Assembly (NCBI RefSeq): GCF_002086735.1 | Contig: NZ_MVIJ01000002.1 | Span: 1-64,000 of the forward strand | Length of the DNA stretch: 64,000 nucleotides | Origin: Mycobacterium scrofulaceum | GTDB lineage: Bacteria; Actinomycetota; Actinomycetes; Mycobacteriales; Mycobacteriaceae | Direction of reading: 5' to 3' | Part shown: in pieces, positions 7,740 to 15,633 of the stretch | How the letters are laid out: the number at the start of each line of letters is the position of its first letter | How positions within the stretch are numbered: the first letter of the stretch is position 1 | Notes under the pieces: generated by a model | Told to the model about the DNA's origin: nothing | Databases searched by the model: none | What the model saw: the letters and a program-made list of their open reading frames with translations, nothing else | Program-made: the position numbers and the translations under genes

Positions 7740-10700
7740 GCGCGACCGTGCTGGTCGCCAACCGCGGCGAGATCGCGCTGCGGGTGGTCCGCACGGCAAC
7801 CGAATTGGGCATGCGAACGGTCGCCGTCTACGCCGAAGACGATGCCGAGAGCCCGCATGTGCACGCGGCCGACGAAGCGATCGGCCTGCCCGGGGCCGGA
7901 CCGCGCGCGTATTTGGACCAGCCCGCCATGCTGGCAGCGGCCAAAGACTCGGGAGCGGAGCTGATCCACCCGGGCTACGGGTTCCTCAGCGAGAACGCCC
8001 AATTCGCGCGCGCCTGCGCCGGTGCCGGCTACACGTTCGTGGGACCGGACGCCGACGCGCTGGAGCTGGTCGGCAACAAGGCCGCCGCCCGCGCGGCCGC
8101 CGTCGCCGCCGGGGTGCCGGTGCTGCCCGCAACCGACGGGCCCGCCAGCGTCGCGGACATCGAGAACTTCTACGAATCCCGGGGCGGTCCCATCATGATC
8201 AAGGCGCTGGCCGGCGGGGGCGGTCGCGGAATGCGCCCGGTGCGCAGCGCCGATCAGATCGGCGACGCCTACCGGCAATGCGCCGCGGAGGCGCAGTTGG
8301 GCTTCGGGGATCCGGCGCTGTTCGCCGAGGTACTGCTCGAACACGCACGGCACATCGAGGTGCAGGTCGTCGCCGCGCCGGCGGGGCACCAGACGCGCGC
8401 GCTGGCGCTCGGTGACCGCGACTGCAGCATTCAGCGCCGCCACCAGAAGATCATCGAAATCGCGCCCGCCCAAGGACTTTCCGACGGGATGCGGCGTGAC
8501 TTGCATCAGGCGGCTGCGCGGTTGTGCGCGCGGGCCGGGCTGCGCGGGCTGGCCACGGTCGAATTCCTCGTCGCCGGTGGGGAATTCGTGTTCCTCGAGG
8601 TCAACCCGAGAATTCAGGTAGAGCATACGGTGACCGAGGAGACGACCGGGTTCGACCTGGTGGCCGTCCAGTTGGCCATCGCCGGGGGCGCCTCCTACTA
8701 CCAGCTCGGGCTGCCGGCCGGGATCGCCTCCGACGGAGAAGAAGTCATCGGCGAGCCCGCCGCGCATCGCGGCATCGCCATCCAGGCCCGGGTGAACGCC
8801 GAGACGTTCGCCCCCGACCTGTCCGTGGCGCCCGCGGCCGGCACGCTCACGGTGTTCTCGCCGCCGAGCGGGCCGGGGGTCCGCGTCGACACCTACGGCC
8901 GGGCCGGGCTGGTGGTCAACGCGCAGTACGACTCACTGCTGGCAAAGGTCGTGGCCCACGTGCACGGGCCGTCACCGCGGGCGGCGCTGCGCAAGGCCCG
9001 GACCGCCCTCGCCGAGTTCCGCATCGAGGGCGTTCGCACGAACATCGACTTCCTCCACGCGGTGCTGAGCGACCCCGCGGTGGAATCAGGTTCGGTGAGC
9101 ACCGGTTTCCTCGACGAGAAGCTGCCCGAGCTGGCGGCGGCGGCGTCGTCGCACCACCACGACGTCCAGGTCGCGCCCGTCGAGCTCTATCCCGGCGAGG
9201 ACGTGCTGCGCGCGCAACTGGCGGGCACCGTGGTCGAGGTGGCGCCCGAGGGCGCCGACTTTCGTGCGGGCAGCCAGCTCGTCGTTCTGGAAGCGATGAA
9301 GATGCAGCATGTGCTCGCCGCGCCGGACGCGCTGCGGACGGTGCGCGTCCTGGCGTCACCCGGGCAGGTGGTGGGGACCGGGGATCCGCTGCTGGTGTTC
9401 ACCCGCGCGGAGGCCGCACCCGGCGGCGACTCCGGCGCCGCGGCAACCGATCTCGACCGGCCGCGCGCCGACCTGGACGAGGTGCGCAGGCGGCATCTGC
9501 TGACCCTCGACGAGGGCCGCGAGGCCGCGGTGGCCAGGCGGCACAAGCAGGGCCGTCGGACCGCGCGGGAGAACATCGCCGATCTGATCGACCCGGGCAG
9601 CTTCGTCGAATACGGCGCGCTGGCCATCGCGGCGCAGCGCAGCCGGCGCTCGGAGGAGGACCTGATCGCCAACACGCCGGCCGACGGCCTGGTCGCCGGG
9701 CTCGCGACGATCGGCGCGGACCGCTTCGGGCGTGCGGCGGCCGAGGCCGTCGTGGTGTCCTACGACTACACCGTGCTGGCCGGCACGCAGGGAATGCGCA
9801 ACCACGCCAAGACCGACCGGGCGTTCGACCTGGCCGCCCGGAGACGGCTGCCGGTGGTGCTGTTCGCCGAGGGTGGCGGCGGCCGGCCGGGGGACACCGA
9901 CGTCGGCGGCCTCGCGGGGCTGGACGTGCCGACCTTCCGGATGCTGGCCGCGCTGAGCGGCCGGGTGCCGCTGATATCGATCGTCTCGGGCCGATGCTTT
10001 GCCGGCAACGCCGCGCTGGCCGGGGTGTGCGACGTGATCATCGCGACCCCGGACGCCAACATCGGGATGGGTGGACCGGCGATGATCGAGGGCGGCGGGC
10101 TCGGGGTGTATCCGCCGGAGGCGATCGGGCCGATCGGCGTGCAGCGGCGCAACGGCGTGGTCGGCCTGGTCGCCCGCGACGAGGCGCACGCGGTGTCGTT
10201 GGCCAAGCAGTACCTGTCGTACTTCCAGGGCGACCTGGCCGATTGGTCGGCGCCGGATCCGCGGCTGGCCCGGCATGTGGTGCCCCAGAACCGGTTACGC
10301 GCCTACGACGTGCACCGGGCCGTCGAGGCGATCGTCGACACCGGTTCCGTGCTGGAGCTTCGACCCGATTACGGCGTCGGCATCGTCACCGCGCTGGTCC
10401 GCGTCGAAGGCGCGGCCTACGGGCTGATCGCCAACAGCACGCACCACCTCGGCGGGGCCATCGATGCCGAGGCGGCGGACAAGGCCGGCGACTTCCTCGC
10501 CTTGTGTGAATCGTTTAGGCTGCCCGTCATTTCGCTGTGCGACACGCCGGGCTTCATGGTCGGACCCGACGCGGAGGTTCAGGCGGCGGTCCGGCGGTTC
10601 GGTCGGATGTTCGTCTTGGGCGCGCGTTTGACCGTTCCGGTGGGAATGATCATCCTGCGCAAGGGATATGGGCTCGGCGCGATGGCGATGGCCGGCGGTT

Positions 10701-10975
10701 CGTTCCGCGCCCCGCAGTTCACCGTTGCCTGGCCGACCGGCGAAATCGGCGGGATGGGGCTGGAGGGCGCCGTGCGCCTCGGGTTCAGCAAGGAGCTGGC
10801 CGCCGAAGGCGACCCCGGCAAACGCCAGGAGCTGTTCGACAAACTCGTGGCGGCGGCCTACGACCACGGCAAGGCGCTGCGGGCGGCCACCACTTTCGAA
10901 CTCGACGACGTCATCGACCCCGCGGACTCCCGGGCCTGGATCGCCAGGCTCCGGGAGCCGCCGGGTTCGGTCTGA
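7736..10975 (+). CDS. Single-chain acyl-CoA carboxylase (BC-BCCP-CT), LCC-type
   Basis: This 1079-residue protein holds all parts of a biotin-dependent carboxylase. Biotin carboxylase (about 1-450) begins VLVANRGEIALRVVRTATEL and has the ATP-grasp glycine loop KALAGGGGRGMRPV. The biotin carrier (about 485-555) has VVLEAMKMQHVL with biotinyl Lys522. The carboxyltransferase (about 575-1079) has RTARENIADLIDPGSFVEYG in its N half and CDTPGFMVGPDAEVQAAVRR in its C half. Size and domain order match the long-chain acyl-CoA carboxylase characterised from M. avium subsp. paratuberculosis, which forms homohexamers and accepts long-chain as well as shorter acyl-CoA (family knowledge). ATG 7736 overlaps the FadD stop. 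The stop lies in a 25-bp tandem duplication shared with the convergent gene. The natural substrate in this pathway is not known. Confidence 0.95.
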   Translation: MSATVLVANRGEIALRVVRTATELGMRTVAVYAEDDAESPHVHAADEAIGLPGAGPRAYLDQPAMLAAAKDSGAELIHPGYGFLSENAQFARACAGAGYTFVGPDADALELVGNKAAARAAAVAAGVPVLPATDGPASVADIENFYESRGGPIMIKALAGGGGRGMRPVRSADQIGDAYRQCAAEAQLGFGDPALFAEVLLEHARHIEVQVVAAPAGHQTRALALGDRDCSIQRRHQKIIEIAPAQGLSDGMRRDLHQAAARLCARAGLRGLATVEFLVAGGEFVFLEVNPRIQVEHTVTEETTGFDLVAVQLAIAGGASYYQLGLPAGIASDGEEVIGEPAAHRGIAIQARVNAETFAPDLSVAPAAGTLTVFSPPSGPGVRVDTYGRAGLVVNAQYDSLLAKVVAHVHGPSPRAALRKARTALAEFRIEGVRTNIDFLHAVLSDPAVESGSVSTGFLDEKLPELAAAASSHHHDVQVAPVELYPGEDVLRAQLAGTVVEVAPEGADFRAGSQLVVLEAMKMQHVLAAPDALRTVRVLASPGQVVGTGDPLLVFTRAEAAPGGDSGAAATDLDRPRADLDEVRRRHLLTLDEGREAAVARRHKQGRRTARENIADLIDPGSFVEYGALAIAAQRSRRSEEDLIANTPADGLVAGLATIGADRFGRAAAEAVVVSYDYTVLAGTQGMRNHAKTDRAFDLAARRRLPVVLFAEGGGGRPGDTDVGGLAGLDVPTFRMLAALSGRVPLISIVSGRCFAGNAALAGVCDVIIATPDANIGMGGPAMIEGGGLGVYPPEAIGPIGVQRRNGVVGLVARDEAHAVSLAKQYLSYFQGDLADWSAPDPRLARHVVPQNRLRAYDVHRAVEAIVDTGSVLELRPDYGVGIVTALVRVEGAAYGLIANSTHHLGGAIDAEAADKAGDFLALCESFRLPVISLCDTPGFMVGPDAEVQAAVRRFGRMFVLGARLTVPVGMIILRKGYGLGAMAMAGGSFRAPQFTVAWPTGEIGGMGLEGAVRLGFSKELAAEGDPGKRQELFDKLVAAAYDHGKALRAATTFELDDVIDPADSRAWIARLREPPGSV

Positions 10976-11016
10976 TCAGGCGTGGCCGGAGTCGGTCTGA
11001 TCAGGCGTGGCCGGAG
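10967..11016. repeat. Perfect 25-bp tandem duplication over two convergent stops
   Basis: Positions 10967-10991 and 10992-11016 are identical. Each copy contains the palindrome TGATCA, which supplies a TGA stop on both strands. The plus-strand carboxylase stops in the first copy (10973-10975) and the minus-strand secreted protein stops in the second (11003-11001). The duplication therefore separated the two gene ends without harming either. Confidence 0.85.
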
Positions 11017-11348
11017 CCGCAGCCGACGCCGGGCAGGCAGCCCTGGCCGCCCGGAATGCCGCCGGGGCCCGCGTTCTGGCCGCCGGAGCCGCAGCCGACG
11101 CCCGGGACGCAACCGTGGCCGCCGGGACCGCCACCGGGGCCGCCGAACTGGCCGCCCGAGCCGCAGTTGCCGTTGGCGTCGCAGCCGCCACCGCCCGGGT
11201 CGTCCTTGAACACCACGTGCGTCGGCGCCGCCGAGGTGGCGGGCCCGGAAGCGACAGCATCGGTGATGGCGATCGGCGCGACGGCGATCGCCGCGGCCGC
11301 AGCCCCGCCCACCGCCAGTCTTTTCGTAAGGGTTAATTTCGAGAACAT
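11001..11348 (-). CDS. Small secreted Gly/Cys-rich repeat protein
   Basis: The 115-residue product has a positively charged start (MFSKLTLTKRLAVGG), a hydrophobic signal segment to about residue 34, and a mature part made of Gly, Pro and paired Cys. The mature part contains two related units, GCVPGVGCGSGGQNAGPGG and GCLPGVGCGSGHA, and an opening GCDANGNCGSGGQFGGPGGG. I do not recognise a family with known function; it could be a structural or cell-surface peptide. It converges with the fused carboxylase and diverges from the SDR gene, with a palindrome at 11394-11411 in the shared upstream region. Low complexity makes homology calls unreliable, but signal peptide and Cys spacing support a real gene. 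Confidence 0.7.
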   Translation of the reverse strand: MFSKLTLTKRLAVGGAAAAAIAVAPIAITDAVASGPATSAAPTHVVFKDDPGGGGCDANGNCGSGGQFGGPGGGPGGHGCVPGVGCGSGGQNAGPGGIPGGQGCLPGVGCGSGHA

Positions 11349-11393
11349 GCGGGTCGCATACCACGCGCAGACACGTGTAAAACATCCATGTAG

Positions 11394-11411
11394 CGAACGG
11401 GAAACCGTTCG
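11394..11411. promoter_or_regulatory. Perfect 7-bp inverted repeat, candidate operator
   Basis: Arms CGAACGG (11394-11400) and CCGTTCG (11405-11411) flank a GAAA spacer. The site lies in the 90-bp divergent region between the secreted Gly/Cys-rich gene and the SDR-acyl-CoA dehydrogenase operon, 28 bases before the SDR start. Size and symmetry fit a TetR-family operator. No regulator gene is adjacent, so the binding protein is unknown. Confidence 0.5.
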
Positions 11412-11438
11412 ATTTCGCGCGACGGAAGGCGCATCACG

Positions 11439-12209
11439 ATGACCTCACTGGACCTGAGCGGCCGCACCGCGATCATCACCGGCGCATCCCGCGGGATCGG
11501 CCTCGCGATCGCCCAACAGCTTGCGGGGGCGGGGGCCAGTGTCGTGCTCACCGCCCGCAAGCAGGAGGCCGCCGACGAGGCCGCCGCGCAGGTGGACGGC
11601 AACGCGCTCGGCGTCGGCGCGCACGCGGTCGACGAGGAAGCCGCACGCCGCTGCGTGGACCTCACGCTTCAGCGGTTCGGCAGCGTGGACATCCTGGTCA
11701 ACAACGCGGGCACCAACCCCGCGTACGGTCCACTGATCGACCAGGATCACGCCCGCTTCACCAAGATCTTCGACGTCAACCTGTGGGCGCCGTTGCTGTG
11801 GACCTCGCTCGTCGTCAAATCGTGGATGGGTGAGCACGGCGGCGCGATCGTCAACACGGCCTCCATCGGCGGCCTGCACCAATCGCCGGCCATGGGCATG
11901 TACAACGCCACCAAGGCCGCACTCATCCACGCCACCAAGCAGCTGGCGCTCGAGCTTTCGCCGCGCGTCCGCGTCAACGCCATCGCCCCCGGGGTGGTGC
12001 GCACCCGGCTGGCGGAGGCGCTGTGGAAGGACCACGAGGATCCGCTCGCGTCGTCGATAGCGCTCGGACGCATCGGTGAGCCCGCCGATGTGGCCGGCGC
12101 CGTGGCCTTCCTGGTCTCCGACGCCGCCAGCTGGATCACCGGCGAGACGATGGTGATCGACGGCGGCCTGCTGCTCGGCGCCGCACAGGGCTTTCAGGCC
12201 CGGCCGTAG
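11439..12209 (+). CDS. SDR oxidoreductase (FabG-like)
   Basis: The 256-residue short-chain dehydrogenase has the cofactor motif TGASRGIGLAIAQQLAGAG, the NNAG motif (ILVNNAGTNPAY), the catalytic Ser (NTASIGG) and Tyr-x-x-x-Lys (YNATKAAL), and ends in the usual DGGLLLGAAQGF region. It should oxidise or reduce a hydroxyacyl or ketoacyl group with NAD(P)H. It corresponds to recalled Rv2766c. The acyl-CoA dehydrogenase pair begins nine bases after its stop, which suggests one operon and a beta-oxidation-like role. A palindrome lies just upstream. Confidence 0.93.
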   Translation: MTSLDLSGRTAIITGASRGIGLAIAQQLAGAGASVVLTARKQEAADEAAAQVDGNALGVGAHAVDEEAARRCVDLTLQRFGSVDILVNNAGTNPAYGPLIDQDHARFTKIFDVNLWAPLLWTSLVVKSWMGEHGGAIVNTASIGGLHQSPAMGMYNATKAALIHATKQLALELSPRVRVNAIAPGVVRTRLAEALWKDHEDPLASSIALGRIGEPADVAGAVAFLVSDAASWITGETMVIDGGLLLGAAQGFQARP

Positions 12210-12217
12210 GGCTAGCC

Positions 12218-13399
12218 GTGAGCCCCGAGGATGTGCAGGCCCGGGTGCGGGCGCTGCTGGACGAGCACGACCCCACCACCACCGACCCGCGCGAATTCCT
12301 GGGCGCACAGTACGACGCGGGCCTGGCCTGGGTGCACCTGCCGCGGGGCTTCGGCGGGCTGGACTTGCCGCGCAAAGCCCAGGAGCTCGTGGACGCCGAG
12401 CTGGCCGCTGCCGGCGCGCCGGTGGGCGGCACCGTCAAGAACTACATCGGCATGGGCATGGCGGCGCCGACGATCGCGGCGTTCGGCACCGACGAGCAGA
12501 AACGAAAGTTCCTGCGCCCGTTGTTCACCGGCGAACAGATTTATTGCCAGTTGTTCAGTGAGCCCGGCGCCGGCTCGGACCTTGCCGGTGTCTCCACGCG
12601 GGCGGTCCGCGACGGGGACGACTGGATTGTCAACGGCCAAAAGGTGTGGACGTCGCAGGCGCAGCACGCGTCCATGGCCATCCTGGTCGCCCGCACCGAC
12701 CCGACGGTGCCCAAACACTTCGGCCTGACCTACTTCCTGTGCGACATGACGCAGCCCGGCGTCGAGGTACGCCCGCTGCGCCAGATCACCGGCGAGGCCG
12801 AGTTCAACGAGGTGTTCCTCACCGACGTGCGGGTGCCCGACGCGAATCGGCTCGGCCCGGAGGGCGGCGGTTGGCGGGTCGCGACCACCACCCTCAACAA
12901 CGAGCGCGTCGCCATCGGCACCCGCGCCGGAACGCCACGGGAGGGCGGCCATATCGGCAAGGTCACCAAAGCCTGGCGAAACGACCCGGCGCTGCGCGAT
13001 CCCGCGATGCACGACGAGCTGATGCGGCTGTGGGTGGAGGCGGAGGTTCTGCGGTTGGCGGGTGAGCGGCTGCGGCAGCAGGCCACCGCGGGTCAACCGG
13101 GCCCGGAGGGTGCGGGCATGAAGGTGGCGTTTGCGCGCCTGGCCCAGGCGGTTTCGGGGTTCGAGATCGAGCTGCACGGCGAAGCCGGGCTGCGCTACGA
13201 CGACTGGACCATGCGCCGGCCGGAAACGGTCGACCTGGTCGGCCGCGAACCCGGCTACCGCTACCTGCGCGCTCGGGGCAATTCGATCGAAGGCGGCACC
13301 TCGGAGATCCTGCGCAACACCATCTCCGAGCGCATCCTGGGCCTGCCGGGTGAGCACCGCGTCGACAAAGACGTCGCCTGGAAGGATCTGGACCGGTGA
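12218..13399 (+). CDS. Acyl-CoA dehydrogenase, large partner
   Basis: The 393-residue flavoenzyme has the N-terminal helical domain, the FAD/substrate-loop segments QLFSEPGAGSDLAGVSTRAV and WIVNGQKVWTSQA, and the C-terminal signature RGNSIEGGTSEILRNTISER. It introduces a 2,3-double bond in an acyl-CoA. The gene starts at GTG 12218, nine bases after the SDR gene, and its stop overlaps the start of the next acyl-CoA dehydrogenase by four bases. Mycobacterial pairs arranged like this often form alpha2beta2 enzymes with one active site per pair (family knowledge from sterol-degrading FadE pairs). Heteromer formation here is inference. Confidence 0.93.
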   Translation: MSPEDVQARVRALLDEHDPTTTDPREFLGAQYDAGLAWVHLPRGFGGLDLPRKAQELVDAELAAAGAPVGGTVKNYIGMGMAAPTIAAFGTDEQKRKFLRPLFTGEQIYCQLFSEPGAGSDLAGVSTRAVRDGDDWIVNGQKVWTSQAQHASMAILVARTDPTVPKHFGLTYFLCDMTQPGVEVRPLRQITGEAEFNEVFLTDVRVPDANRLGPEGGGWRVATTTLNNERVAIGTRAGTPREGGHIGKVTKAWRNDPALRDPAMHDELMRLWVEAEVLRLAGERLRQQATAGQPGPEGAGMKVAFARLAQAVSGFEIELHGEAGLRYDDWTMRRPETVDLVGREPGYRYLRARGNSIEGGTSEILRNTISERILGLPGEHRVDKDVAWKDLDR

Positions 13400-14487
13400 G
13401 CGACCTGTTGTACTCCGACACCGAGGAGGCCCTGCGGGACAGCGTTCGTCACCTGTTCGCCGACCGCTGCCCGCCCGAGTCGGTGGTGCGCGTATATGAC
13501 TCTGCGCCCCAAGACTTTTCGGAAGTCTGGCGGACACTGGCCGGCGAGCTGGGAGTGGCGGGCCTGCTGGTCCCCGAGTCGCTCGGCGGCGCGGGTGCGG
13601 GTGCCCGCGAGGCGGCGGTCGTCATGGAGGAGATCGGCCGGGCGGTCGCGCCCGTGCCCTTCTTGTCCAGCGCCGTGCTGGCCACTGTCGCGCTGCTGCG
13701 CGCCGGCGATACGGCGACCGTGTCCGCACTGGCGCAAGGCGAACTGACGGCCGCGTTGGCGGTGCCGCTGTCGACGGCCCCGGGCGATCCGGTCGCCGCG
13801 GTGACCGGCGGCGCCGACGGGCTGAGCGGATCGGTCACCAGCGTCGCCGGCGCCGCCGAGGCCGACGTGCTGGTGGTGCCCGTCGCCGGCCGCGACGGGC
13901 TCGAGCTGCACACCGTGCCCCGCAACGCGGCCGGCGTCCAGGTGTCGCCGCTGCTGGCCCTGGACATGACCAGACCGCTTGCCGACGTGAGTTTTTCGGC
14001 GGTCGACTCCTCATGCGTCGGGCCGGCGGACGGGCCGGTCGCCGACGCGCTGCGCACGGGGGCAGCCCTGCTGGCGTCCGAGCAGCTCGGAGTCGCCCGG
14101 TGGTGTTTGCAGACCACGCTGGATTACGTCAAGCAGCGCAAGCAATTCGGCCGCACGATCGGCTCGTACCAGGCGATCAAACACCGGCTGGCCGACCTGT
14201 GGTTCGAGGTCGGCGCCGCGACGGCGGCAGCCCGCTACGCCGCCGACACGTGCGCCCGCGGCGACGAAGACGCCGACGTCGCCGCGACCGTCGCGCAGGC
14301 ATATTGCAGCGGTGTCGCCGTGCACGCGGCCGAGGAGTGCGTCCAGCTGCACGGCGGCATCGGCATGACATGGGAGTATCCCGCGCACCTGTACCTGAAG
14401 CGGGCCAAGAGCGACCAGTTGATCTTCGGCACCGCCTACCGTCACCGCGCCCGGCTGGCCGAGCTGGTGGGCCTGCCCCCGACGTAG
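13396..14487 (+). CDS. Acyl-CoA dehydrogenase, small partner
   Basis: The 363-residue protein has acyl-CoA dehydrogenase features (LGVARWCLQTTLDYVKQRKQ, FGRTIGSYQAIKHRLAD, and CVQLHGGIGMTWEYPAHLYL). It lacks the Gly-Gly-Thr-Ser-Glu-Ile signature present in its partner, having DQLIFGTAYRHRARLAE at that position. It begins at GTG 13396, overlapping the preceding gene by GTGA. Shorter length and altered C-terminus are usual for the second subunit of mycobacterial heteromeric acyl-CoA dehydrogenases, so I infer it is the beta partner. The product converges on the dienelactone hydrolase gene 18 bases away. Confidence 0.92.
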   Translation: MSDLLYSDTEEALRDSVRHLFADRCPPESVVRVYDSAPQDFSEVWRTLAGELGVAGLLVPESLGGAGAGAREAAVVMEEIGRAVAPVPFLSSAVLATVALLRAGDTATVSALAQGELTAALAVPLSTAPGDPVAAVTGGADGLSGSVTSVAGAAEADVLVVPVAGRDGLELHTVPRNAAGVQVSPLLALDMTRPLADVSFSAVDSSCVGPADGPVADALRTGAALLASEQLGVARWCLQTTLDYVKQRKQFGRTIGSYQAIKHRLADLWFEVGAATAAARYAADTCARGDEDADVAATVAQAYCSGVAVHAAEECVQLHGGIGMTWEYPAHLYLKRAKSDQLIFGTAYRHRARLAELVGLPPT

Positions 14488-14505
14488 TTGCGCTCGACCG
14501 CCGGG

Positions 14506-15255
14506 TCAGCGCGGTAACGCCGAACCGAAGACCTCGGTCATGGCCAGCCAGTGCCGCTCGGCCGCGGCGGGGTCATACGGCCCGTTGTCCGGAACCGCGA
14601 ACCCATGGCCCGCCGGATACCACTCGATGGTGTGGCGCACGCCCGCGGCCGTCAGCGCCTTGTCGAGCTGTTCGGCGTGGTCGCGGGTGAAGGACGCGTC
14701 GTCCTTCGCGCCGCCCACGTAGACCGTGGCGGTCATCTTGTCGGCCAGCAGGTGCGGGCTGTCCGCGGTGTCGGTGACCAGGCCGCCGCCATGGAAGGAG
14801 GCCGCGGCGGCGACCCGGTCCGGCACAAGGCCGGCCACCACCAACGACGTGCGCCCGCCCATGCAGTAGCCGCACACGCCGAAGCGATCTCCCAATACCT
14901 CCGGGCGCTCCGCAAGGTAATCGAAGAACGCGACGGCGTCGCTGGCCATCTTGTCCGGCGTGACGCTTCCGATCATGCCGAACAGGCGCTTGCGCTCGCT
15001 TTGGTCGCCGAACACGGTCGCCATGTCGAACGGCGCCCAATCGCCGCTGCGGTAGTACACGTCCGGCAGCAGGACCGTGTAGCCGTAGCCGGCCAATTGG
15101 GCCGCCATCTGCTCGAAGGTGTCGCGCACGCCGCCGGCGTCGGGATACATGATCACGCCCGGGTGGGGGACTTGGGTGTCCGGACCTCCGGGGGTGAACA
15201 GATGGACGGTGCAGGTCCCGTCCGGGGTGGTGATGGTGTCGATGATGTTCGGCAT
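14506..15255 (-). CDS. Dienelactone hydrolase family protein
   Basis: The 249-residue alpha/beta hydrolase has the Cys nucleophile elbow FGVCGYCMGGRTS (Cys131) typical of dienelactone hydrolase, and the catalytic His in WYPAGHGFAVPD. It begins MPNIIDTITTPDGTCTVHLF at ATG 15255. Dienelactone hydrolases open lactone rings in aromatic degradation, but many homologues have other small ester substrates. The gene matches recalled Rv2765. It diverges from thyA, and the intergenic region is mostly a 56-bp tandem array. No aromatic-degradation genes lie nearby, so the true substrate is unknown. Confidence 0.93.
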   Translation of the reverse strand: MPNIIDTITTPDGTCTVHLFTPGGPDTQVPHPGVIMYPDAGGVRDTFEQMAAQLAGYGYTVLLPDVYYRSGDWAPFDMATVFGDQSERKRLFGMIGSVTPDKMASDAVAFFDYLAERPEVLGDRFGVCGYCMGGRTSLVVAGLVPDRVAAAASFHGGGLVTDTADSPHLLADKMTATVYVGGAKDDASFTRDHAEQLDKALTAAGVRHTIEWYPAGHGFAVPDNGPYDPAAAERHWLAMTEVFGSALPR

Positions 15256-15298
15256 GGCACCCGTTCTACTCCGCGGCTTTTGCGGGTGGCTTACTGGC

Positions 15299-15620
15299 GT
15301 CGACCCGCCGCGCCCGGCTTCGCCGCGCTTGCGATCGCCGCGGGGTTTTCTGGCGTCGATCCGCCGCGCCCGGCTTCGCCGCGCTTGCGATCGCCGCGGG
15401 GTTTTCTGGCGTCGATCCGCCGCGCCCGGCTTCGCCGCGCTTGCGATCGCCGCGGGGTTTTCTGGCGTCGATCCGCCGCGCCCGGCTTCGCCGCGCTTGC
15501 GATCGCCGCGGGGTTTTCTGGCGTCGATCCGCCGCGCCCGGCTTCGCCGCGCTTGCGATCGCCGCGGGGTTTTCTGGCGTCGATCCGCCGCGCCCGGCTT
15601 CGCCGCGCTTGCGATCGCCG
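15299..15620. repeat. 56-bp tandem array, about 5.75 copies (VNTR type)
   Basis: Five complete 56-bp units begin at 15299, 15355, 15411, 15467 and 15523, and a 42-bp partial unit begins at 15579 and ends at 15620. The only difference I see is one base in the first unit (GACCC against GATCC). Each unit holds a short hairpin GGCTTCGCC, the palindrome GCGATCGC and a GGGGTTTTC step. The array fills the divergent region between dienelactone hydrolase and thyA and stops 13 bases before the thyA start. Since 56 is not a multiple of three, all frames stay open and the long readings through it are artefacts. It resembles mycobacterial MIRU/VNTR loci. Confidence 0.95.
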
Positions 15621-15633
15621 CTAAGCTGGCCGC

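Noticed and set aside
8524..10509. Second long frame inside the fused carboxylase gene
   Set aside because: Its product is Arg/Gly-rich low-complexity sequence without motifs, while the main frame has all carboxylase motifs.
15299..15620. CRISPR array
   Set aside because: Units are contiguous and identical over 56 bp with no variable spacers, and no cas genes are in the window.
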